From: Adineta steineri
Lineage: Eukaryota; Rotifera; Eurotatoria; Adinetida; Adinetidae
Direction of reading: 5' to 3'
DNA length: 64,000 bases
Assembly (NCBI GenBank): GCA_905250115.1
Contig: CAJNOI010000028.1
Coordinates: 310,001 to 374,000 of the forward strand
Shown: positions 14,701 through 26,700 of the stretch, in pieces
Numbering within the stretch: position 1 is the stretch's first letter
Layout: every line of letters starts with the position of its first letter
The notes under the pieces: model-generated
Databases searched by the model: none
What the model saw: the letters and a program-made list of their open reading frames with translations, nothing else
What the model was told of the DNA's origin: nothing
Program-made: the position numbers and the translations under genes

Positions 14701-17700
14701 CCTTGTCGATTCAATGTAGGAGAAAGTTGATTGCGAATCTATAGATTATATTTATATGAGACAAGAAAATTAGAAAGAAAATTTCAACTTCTTGAATATC
14801 TTCCTGACGAAATAAATTGGGTACTTCACCAGTATGCAATAATGCATTGATATCTTCAAGAAAGAATGTATCGATAATTTGTGTATCGATAAATAAAAAA
14901 ACAACTTCACGATTTGATATACTACATAATTTCATTAAACGACGTAAGTCTAAATATGAAATTATTATGTATCATATATAAAATAAGTGATAATCTACAC
15001 AAAATACCTTCCTTAAATTCTGTATGACCATAACGTCGACCAATTTCGATTTGAAATAGAACAATATCACAAATAAATGCTGCTAAACGTACTAAAGATT
15101 GACGACCACTACCTCCAATACCTAATAGAAGCAGATGGCCACGTGGTCGTCGTAAGATTCGTACGATTCGACATATATTAAGTATAGCATCATGAAACAT
15201 AACTAAATCCATAGATAACATCAATGGTGTTTTATTATAACGTTGAAGAGTTTGTTCAAGAAAGATTTTTAATTTTTCATAATCACGAATTTCCTATAGG
15301 TAATGAATAAAGAGAAAGGAATGAAAATTTTACTTGATATTCTATTATAATCTACCTCATAAATACCATCGGTTCGAATAATATCAGAATAAATTGGAGT
15401 TTCTCGATTATAACATACATTATGATAAACTTGATCAAAGTATAATGCTAATTTTTCACTTAAAATTTTTATAAATAAATCATGATCATTAGTAGTTAGA
15501 AATCGATCAGAATACACTCGATGTGCTTCATGAATCCATAAACGAAGAAATTCAACTTTATTTGTTATTACTGTTTTATGACATAATAAAAGACCTTCGA
15601 ACATTCGTGATATATCACGCATATTAAATGTCTAAAAATATAAATTTTATCTAATTAAATAATTTGAAGACAATAGAATGATATTTTTACATAATGAATT
15701 TTAGTTGGTGTAGGTAAAAATTTTTTCTCAATGGTTTGATAAAGATCAACAGTTGCTTTTGTAATGATTTGGTCAAGATATTTAATATCATCGTCAAAAT
15801 ATTGTAACTTTTGACTAAGCATAGTACCAAATATTCGACAGATTTCATGTTCCTAATTTATTATGCATATATTAAATTTTTAGATGTATTTTATCATACG
15901 AATGGAAATGTCATATTAATTAAATTAAAACGACTTTGTAATCGAGATGATATCTGTTGACGACCACCACCTGGTGGACCCATTGCTGTAAGAAGATACA
16001 TATCCTAGAAATATAAAAATGTAGGATCACAATTTTTACGTATTTTCAATTAACTTTCACAAATTTCGTGACTTGCGTTTTTCGATCATACCAAAATTCA
16101 TAATCAATCCATGTTCGACTATTCATTACAAAATATATTTTTATCAAGTTTAGAAAAAAAAGAAGATTTCATTACATTAATTCTAGAGGTGGTTGAGAAC
16201 CATAAATATCCTAAATAAATCATATAGTAAATCATCGCTACCTTTTCAGTTTTATGAAGTTATAGAGGATCTGTTAGTAGAGCCCTGCGGTTCCGAAAAA
16301 AATAGAACCGAAAACCGAACCGGAACCGGAGTTTTTCAATTTCTGCTACCCGAAACCGGAACCGAAACCGTGAAATAAAAGATGATAGAACCGAAACCGG
16401 AACCGGTGGAACCGAAAAAATATTTTTAATAGTAGCTAAAACACTATTCAGATACAACATAATTTTTTTTCTTTTGGAACATATTGCTCTTTTAATAACA
16501 TAATAAACGTCAACGATCTTAAGAATGAAATGGAGAAATTTCTAAAAAAAATCTATGTTTTAATATTTTGTATATTATTGTAAAATTCCCGGTTCTCAAA
16601 ACAGATTTTAGGAACCGAACCGGAACCGGAGTTTTTCAATTTCTGCTATCCGGAACCGCAGGGCTCTATCTGTTAGGACCACATAGGATTTATATTTCTT
16701 TCGAAATAACTTCAACAAAATAAACATTCTTAGAAGATTTTTACTTTAATTGGCATATTCATATCATCAATAAATGCAATCATCTTTCTCCCATTCAATG
16801 GTACAAATAAATTTTTTGCTCGTTTTTCTAAATTTGCTTCAAATATATCTTGTAACATTTTTGATGTAGTCTATTAAAAATTTAAACACATAAATAAAAA
16901 ATAATGATTTCAATTCTATTTACTTGAGCAGACATATGAATAATCAGTGTATTAAATATATCGGTATCAAGTTTTTTCAGAACATTTTCAGCAATTATTG
17001 TTTTACCTGTACCAACAGCACCAACAAGTAAAACTTGATGTTTATTAAGTAATAAATGATGAATTAAATATTCATATCGAATTGTATCAACAGTTGGTAC
17101 AATCATATTATAAAAAGGAATTCTTTATACATAAATAAAAATTTAATTAAATAAAACTGCAAAAATTTACTCAGAATTATATATCCATTCTTCTTTAAGT
17201 TGTTCTTCCCAATGTAACCATGTTCGATTAGTTGTATCAACATAAAATTCAAATACTGTATCCTTATTTGGAAATGTTCCTAAAATATTTTTGTTTTACT
17301 TTCATATAAAAGAAAAGATAGAAACCTTCAGTTTCACGAAAAATAATATCAATTTTTTTTCTTCCTTCATCATCAACACTAGCACCAATTGACCAAATTA
17401 AACAAAATACAAACCACATTTCAATCAAACGTCCTGATATTGTTTCACCTTCATTCAATTGAATTTGCATTTCATTAAAATACCAAAATGTATCAAATAA
17501 TTTTGTTAATGATATAATGCCATTAAGTTCATGAATTGGTACTAATTCTTTACAATGAATGTATTTATATTTCATAATAGGTTCCAAATATTTGATAATA
17601 CAATTCGAAAGCTCTGTTTGAAGATCCTATAGAAATTCGATTAATTTTGAGTAATTGTTGAAAGAAAAATTACCTGAAATATTTTTTGTTTTAACCATGA

Positions 17701-20700
17701 TTCTAAATAAGGTTTCCATCCTAATTTTTTATAATCACAATAAACAATTCCTGCTCGAGAAACAGTTGCTGGTGATGCCATTGATAAATCTTCTGTTTCA
17801 AATAATAATGTTACTTGTATTGATAATGATATACGTTCTCCATTAACTAATGTTAATAATTTATTATCATCCATCAATGAATTCATTGATTCGATCCATG
17901 ATGTATCAATAGGTGCATCAAAAAGAATTAATTTCTCATCAGGTTTTTCATCTAAAATAATAAATACATGAAAAATTATATTATTTTAAAATTGATTTAT
18001 TTGTAAACTAACCAAGACAAACTTGTCTCATAATTGAACTAAGAATTCCATCATTCCATTCATTGGTTGCTAAATTAAATTGACCATAAAGTTCACCTAA
18101 ACTAATCGCTTTTGGATTAATTGAATATTCCTGAAGTTAAAAGTCTTATGATGAATAAAACTTAAAAACAAAGAATTTCTAACCATGACTTTATTATATT
18201 CATTAAAACCTTGCTTATTCAATGTTGTCAATGCATATTTAAATAATTTCCATATGGTAGTTTTTCCTGATAAAGTTTTACCAACAAGCATTACTGAATG
18301 ACGAGAATTATGTGTTTCATATAATTCAAGAACTTTTTCAATAGTTGTTTGTGTTATTTGTAAATTACATATATTCATTTCATATTCAATAGCTTCAATT
18401 AACTAAAAGAAAGAAACTTAAATATAGAAAGAAAATTTCTTTTACTTTCGAATAATTCATTTTAGGTATATTAATACCAGGAAATAAATCTTCAACTATA
18501 TTTTTAAATAAAGGTAAATCTTGTGCCGTCATTTTTGGTGCATTCATATCAAGCATTGATAGAAGAAGAACCTATAAATATATGATGCAATTATTTTAGG
18601 TAATGAATAAATACCTCATCATCTGTCATTTTTGGATTTGTACGTTTTTTTTCACCTGCATATCGTAAAACGGCCTTAAAAAGATAATCAAAATTGTAGA
18701 TTATATAAACATTACAAATGAAATTATATGTATACTGTTAAAGATCTTAAACCAAAATCATAATGATCTTGTTTTGATAGTTGTTGTGTCGATAATTGGT
18801 AAAGTGTATAAACTTTACGAGCTAAATTCTAAATTATAACTGAATATTATAATGAAATTTGTTTTTTATTTATTTTACTCTTGTATTTTGAAATCCTTCA
18901 CTGAAAAGAAAATTTTCTGCAATATAAATTGAATCTGGTACAACCATTGATACTGGTCGAAACATTGATTTAAGATTATCAGGTAATTCTGTTCGACCAG
19001 CATAACCTAAAAAGTATTTTTTCGTTTTGTTTGTTGTAAACTTGCAAAATTAATAAACAACCTGGATTCATCGTAATAAAAATAGCAACTTGAGGTAGAA
19101 GTGGAATTTCTTTTCCTTCAAATATAAATTTCTTTTGTTTTAATGATAAAGCTGTTAGTATAGAATGAATTTGTTGAGCAACAACCGATAAGACTTCAAT
19201 ATTAATACGATTAAATCTAATAAATGAAAATATATTCGTCAATATGACTACTATATATATTAATATGATTTACTCATCGAAACATCCCCATGTACCACTC
19301 TATAAATATATATATATTTTTCTATAAAGAATAAATAAGAAAACTAACTTGAGCAAAACCCGAAAACATTTTTCCCATAGATTTATAATCAAGTGCTTCA
19401 GAACAATTTTGAACAACAACATAAATAGCAAAATTCTTTCCTAGATCTTTTATTGTTTCAGTTTTACCAGTACCTAGAAGTATATTCCTTATTAATACGA
19501 AAAAAGGTTTTTTTTATCAAATATACCAGCTGGTCCTTTAGAACTTCCACCTCGAAATAAATGTAATGCAGTTGTTAATGTAAGATAACAACGATCTGTT
19601 AATGGTGAAATTACTAGACGACTTGTACAGCCCAAATATTCCTATTAATATTTTTTTGAAATCTTATTAGAAGAATCATATTAATAAATACGTAGTTATA
19701 AGTAAATTTCGTAATTGTTTGACGAATAATACAATCTTCAGTTTGTTCATATCGTTCCCAATAAAACCTCAATTGTACTTGCCATTCAAATGAATGAATA
19801 TTCATTGTTTGAGTTTTAATTAATCGTTCGATAATATCACGACCATGTACTTCTTTAGTAATAATACCAATAATACGAAGACGAAGAATTTTATCAAGTG
19901 ATAAATGACTCATAGCTGAATAACGATCAAGAATTTTAATCTATAAACTCAAAGATCTTTACAAGATATTCTTTCATATATAGTTACATGAGTACGAAAT
20001 AATTTTTTTAATGGTTTTAAATTTCCATCAACTTGACAATTTGATAAAGCTTTTGTTGTTGCTGATGTCCATTCAATTTCACTAGCTGTTATACAACATT
20101 GACTTGGCCAATCTTTAATCCATTTATTACGTTTTGTTAATTGTAATTTTAATGCTGATAAACAATTTTTTAAATATTCACGTATTGTAATTTGCATTTT
20201 AATTTCTAGATTTTTAAGCCAAATTTCAACGTTACCTTCTAATAATAAAGTTGATATTAAATTAATTTCTTCATTTTCATTTGAAATAATTCCATTAGCT
20301 AGAATTGTTTTTTTAATTACTAAACGTAAATTTTTAATATTATCAAAAAGTTTTTTTAAATGTATTTGAATAAGATCAGGTTGACGAGAAAGACTAAGTA
20401 TTTCAACTAATTCTTCATTTGATATAAAATAAAAACGTGGAAATATCGAACGTTTTGTTTCTAAATAATCTTCCATTTTTTTCTGAATATTTTCTAAATT
20501 TCTCAATAAATTTTGTATTATTTCAAATAAATCTAAAGTAAAAAATTAATTTATGAACAAAATATCAAATTTATTGTTTATCTACAAACTTAATTTTGTT
20601 GCAACATATAATACATTTGGATGTTCACGAATTTTAACTAGAATTTCATCTTGCCAAATTCTATTAATATATTGAAATTCAGTTGTTTCATGTGATAATT

Positions 20701-23700
20701 GTCGTTGTACATCGTCAGAAGTAAATATACCTTCCATATATAACCATTGTTTTTGTACATCAAATAAACCATCACATAATTCCGATATTTGTGATATAGA
20801 TTTTTCCCAATAATTAATTTCATTTTGAAATGGTTTTATATGACGAGTACCTTTAATTGTTGAAATTTGAGCTGTATGTTCTTCAACATTTTGAATTATT
20901 TCATCAGGAGCTCTAGAAATAAAATATTGTGATTACGCGATTGAAATTCTCAACTATTATTGAATTTAGTAATCTGGGGTGTACTAAAACACTGAAAGAG
21001 TAGATGAAGAGGATCATCGCAGAGTTGGAATCGGTCCGACCGGGCCAGACAAAACCAGATTTTCACTAGTTCATAATACTTTAAAATTATACGTGTTTTT
21101 CCAAGTTTTTTCTTACAAAAGTAACCTTTATTTATTTTTTCATTTTAAACATCATGCCAGGAATTATAATGCGTATCAGAGTAGGAACCGATCCGGCCGG
21201 ATGGAAATAAATCTGTCCGGTTCCAACTCTGGATCATCGGGTAAATAAATCATTGAAACGGGACCCTTTTGAGAATGAATTCTAAAATCAGGGAGACGTA
21301 ATCCAGCCGTTCATGTCAATTTAGTGCCTAATGACTCTATCAAAGACCTTTTTTTCAATGTTGATGAGCAAAAATTAAAAGTAAAATCTTTCGAAATTTA
21401 GTTGATCTTACTTTATTTTATAAACATTTGCTTTGTGTAATGTCGTTTCAAATATTAGATGATTCCATATTTGATTAATTTTATCTAACATTTGTTCTAT
21501 TGAATATTCTTTTGTTGCATTTTCTGATATATCAGTAATTACTTGAATATTATCTTCACTAAATAAACCTAATTTTAAAAAAAGTTCCTTTAATTAATAA
21601 AATGTATACAAATGTAAATTAAGAATTTGTTCAAGTGTGAATTGATTTGATTCATGCTGAAATTTTTTTTCGGTTTCATGTTTTATTTGTTCCCAATGAC
21701 GAGAACGCACATGTGGATTATGTAAAGATTCAATTAAAGGTATTATACGACGAAATGTATCAATACGTTCACGAAGTGAATCAAGAATACCCCAGGATTT
21801 TTCCTAAATATAAATTTTTAGTAATTTCATTGAATAAAATTTCAATTTTTACTTTATATTCTTTTGACATTTTTATTAATTTTTTATATTGATTTTGAGC
21901 AAAATCATTTAATTCATCAATATGTAACTGACGAAATTCAGTTGTTTTCCATTTTGTTAATATTTCTTCATATTCCTTAGCTAATAACCAAATTGATTTC
22001 AGTATTTCAATATCCTAGATTTTTTTCTGTTAATTAATTTCGAAAAAAACAAAAACAAAATAACCTTTTTAGTATTTTGTAAATCTTTTGAAACATTCAT
22101 ATCTATTTGAAATATTCGATAGGCAATTTTTAATCTTTTTTCATCATTTTCTATTTCTTCGATTTGTTCTTCTATTTTATTACAATCATTCAAAGCAATT
22201 GTTATAGACATATCTGCTTGATGTGGACCAAGAATTTTGAAATATTTTTGTAAATCAACTATTTCATTTTGATTTTTTTCATGTTCTTTTTGTAATTGAC
22301 TTTTAAAAGTTTCCTAATATTAAGAAAATGAATTTAATCAATAACAGTATTCATATCGAAATTCGAATCGTATCCTATTTACTTTAATACGTTTAAATGA
22401 AGTTATTGATTCATCAAGTAGAAATTTATAATTATCCCAATGACGAGATAATGAACGATATTGTTCTAATAACTGAAAAAGAGGAAAAATTTGTAATTTT
22501 ATCTAGAAAATTCTTGTAAATTAACTAACTTTCGAATCAATTTCAATTTCATATCGAATTAATAAAGTCATTTCTTCATCGATTAATGGTAATTTAGCTT
22601 CAATTCTTGGAATATCTACTTTAAGTTCATCGATAAATTGTTGATAAATTGGAATTTCATCATAAGTTTTAGGAAGAATATTTATTCTAATTAAATATAA
22701 AAATACAATTGACGTAAGAAATATATTAAATTTGATCAGCAAATCAACGCGAAAAAGAAAACTAGATAAAACACTGAATGTAGTAATGAACTAACTTAAA
22801 CCTATTGGCTTTTCTCTACACATATCACCCGAAAACCGTTGTAAGAACAAGTGAAATATTATATAAGTTCGAAATTGTGAAAGATTTAATAAAGTGATTA
22901 GACATTATTCTCAGATCGATAATATCAATTGCATTTATTGAACATATTTCCTTATGATTGTACTCTTTTAGAGCTATAATAATCATCTTACGATACACTC
23001 AGATATTTCTCCTTACTGAACAACACTGATACATAATAAACTAGTTTTTGTTAAATTTTACTTACTTTTCTGTATTATTTGCAATTAATGTAGATATCAT
23101 TTGAAGATCTTTTTCTAATCGAACTAATACAATACGTATTAAACTTTGTTGCCATTCATGACAAATTTGTACTAATGATACTTTAAATGATGTACAATCG
23201 ATTTGTATCATTCGTATATTAACAATTGTCTCCTGATTATTTATATTATTTGCAACTTCTGTATATCTTTAATTGAATATAAAAAAAATCATATCGATTT
23301 TTTTCTTTTTAAATAAATTTTACCGAGCAATATCTGCTTCTAAACCTTGTAGATCTGTATTTTCAGATTCATAAACAGTAATAAAACTTTCTTTATCAAC
23401 TTCCCATAATTGACGAAAACGAAACCAATTATTTTCAATATATTTTTGTATTTCTAATAGACAATTTTCAATACCTAAACTTATTTTATTTTGTAATTTT
23501 TGTTTCATTGAATTATTATTAATAACAATATAATAAGGCTAGAATATTAAACAAAAAAATATATATACAGTCGAATCTACTTATAAGAGCTTGTTTATCT
23601 ATATGATTATAAATATGCATTTATGTTCTTCTTCTTTTTCTTTCCTGTCATATATATATGATGGATTTTTCCTTTCCTCCGTTCTTCTTTCTTCCATGTT

Positions 23701-26700
23701 CATCATCTATGGGGTTTTTCCTTCTACTTTCGTTCTATATATTGTTCCTCATTTTTCGTCGAATCTTTACTTTTCAAAGAATGGCATCTCCCAGCGGTAA
23801 ACGTTGCAAATTAACGACTGAACAAAAATTTAGAAATTTGGAAGCACTGAAATCCAAAAAGACAGACCCTGTGGCTAAAGATTTCAACATCGACTATTCT
23901 ACGGTTAAGAACATAAAGCAAAACGAAGAAGATTTCAAAGCGTTCGTCGATTGTGATAAGGAAGCCGGATGTTTTGGAAATCTTACAGGTGGCGAAATTT
24001 GCGATTCAGTGAGACTAAATCGACAAGGGAAGATTGATTTAGAGGAAGAAGCCAAAATTGTTGATAAACCGACGCCAAGTGTCTCTCATAAAGATGTGCT
24101 CATACATCTTTCGGTGGTTCGCAGGTATTTGGAAGAGAATTTTACAGATTACAACTCATTTTATGATATCGAAGACATGATCGAAAAGAACATTTTCATT
24201 AATCGTACTCAAAGTAAAACTACGGATTTCTTTAAGTAAACTTATGTATGTATATGTATTACTAAATAAATATTGACAAGAATCATTTTTTACACTGTTT
24301 TATATATAGTTCGCATAGAAAGGCGCTCTGGATACAAGAGCCACTTTTTGTTATAAGTGGATCCGACTGTATTTTAAAAAATGTATTTACTTCTCGTTGA
24401 AATGAATAATAAGAAAAGAGATCACATAAACGTGTAAAATGTTGAATTGATTCTGTTAAATTAATTTGACTTATTGCATTTAAATTTTCCGTTAGTTCTT
24501 CAAGTGATGGTCGAAATGTTAACTAAATGATTTTAATTCGTAATTGTTTAATTTAAATAAGAAATTACTGTATATTTCAAACTTCCACTTGTTGTTTCAT
24601 TCGTAGTCAAACAAAGTTCAATATTAAGAAAAGGTGTCGGTATTGTTTGAATATCACCATTGATTATATAGGATAATTGTTCAAGAGAATTTGTTACATT
24701 AACAAGTAAAGCTTTTTCAAACATACAATCAATTGAACTTAACCAATGATCCCAACATTGAAGTATCTATATACAAATAAGTCATACACGAAGAAATTAG
24801 ATCATAGATGTAATCAAATAAAAATGAAAGATGAATTACTTTATCTGAATTGTCTTTGAATATCACTTGTTGTATATGAATTCCAACTGCAATATCTTCA
24901 TACATTTCATGAATAAGATATTGGCTTACACGATTAACTGACTTCTAAAAATTCGAAATAAAATTAATATTTATTTAATATGAGTAAAAACAAAATTTAC
25001 GAGTGATTCAATAAATGTTGAAAAATTGAAAATAATACCAGCATCAGTTTTAATAAATAATTGTTGACTAATATTAACACATTTCATCGAACATTTAACA
25101 TAATTTTCTTTAAAAGATGTAACTATATCACTTAGCTAATAAATAATAATAAAAGTGAATAATATTTTAAAATTTTTGTTTTTAAAACCTGATCAATAAT
25201 ACGATTTGCTTCAGAAGCGAAATCATGGAAACTATTTTCATTTATATAATTTACTTTTCCAAGAAAACCCGGTTGTAATTTTTTAATAATTGTTCGAATA
25301 TGTTCTTCAAATAAACATAATTCTTGACCATGAAGAGAATCAATTATCCTTAAAAACAAATATTTTAATCAATACGTTTATTTTTTAGATTTCTATACTT
25401 ATTAAATTTTCGAATAAATTCATTGGTTTCTTCTCTCATTTGTCGAAATGATTTTCTTGTATTATAAACATCAGTTAATGAATAAGGTATTTCATAATTT
25501 AATCTCATCCACCATAAACTTTCATTTAATGCAAGAATTATTTGTGGATCAAAATAAACATCAATGAAATATTTATTTTCAATATTTTCTTTTAAAAATG
25601 GTTTTTGTAATAATTTTTTCGGTTGTAATTCACTTGATAATAACCACCATTCTTGATAGATACGTTTTTCAATATTATCAACAAATGTTAAGAATTTTTC
25701 ATAGGCAAATTTAATATCATTTTGTTGTATTAAATCAGGTAAATTTGATGATTGAATAAGAAGATTATAATTTTTAGTAATACGTTTGATTAAACTACGA
25801 ATCCACATTGCTTTCGCAGAGTAATGTGGAAGAAATAGATCATAAATATTTGTTGTATTTTTCATATCATCTAATGTTTGATGAGCAGCTATTTGAGTTT
25901 GAATATCTTCAATTTCGGAAAGAAATAAACGATAAATATCACGAGTTTTGTCAATAAGAATATGATTGATAATCTAAGAAGAAAATAAATAAAAATATAT
26001 TGAAATAATAAATACAGTAAAGCATACAGTTCGTGATTGAAAATTAACAAATATTTCGAGTATATCAATCATTTGTTCGATAGTAATTGCTTTTGTTATT
26101 GCTTCATTGATTAATTTAACAATAATTAATTCAATTTCATGAATAGATTCGAAGAAACTTAAATAAATATTCAAATACTTTGATCATCAAAATAACTAAC
26201 GTGTATGTGCGATCTATACGAAATCTTATAACCGATGTTCTATCTAGAACTACAGCTAGTCATTGTGGTAAAGAAGAGATCGGATACTCAAGAGTGTCTC
26301 CGGAGAGCACTCTAAACTACAAAATCGTTGAAAAGCCGAACTTCTTGTTCGATCAACTAGTACATTTGTATATTTAACTGTCTTTCTGTAGTTCAATGTA
26401 CTTCGCTACAACTGATTTACCGTTTTAACTCTTGAGACCATATTGAAGAAGCATTTGTAGAAATATCAAGCATATATTTTGAATGTCGTTTTAATAAATA
26501 TAATGTTCGATCAAATGCTTGTTGACTATTTTCAAGTGTACGCTGATATTCAGTACCCTGAATACCACTAAAAAGTGGTAAATTTTCTTTTTGACCATTT
26601 CGATACCATCCGAAAATTATCATACATTCACAAATCTAAAGAAAATATTTTGTTTATTTATTGTCTAGCGACAAAATAAATAAATATACTTCATAGATTT

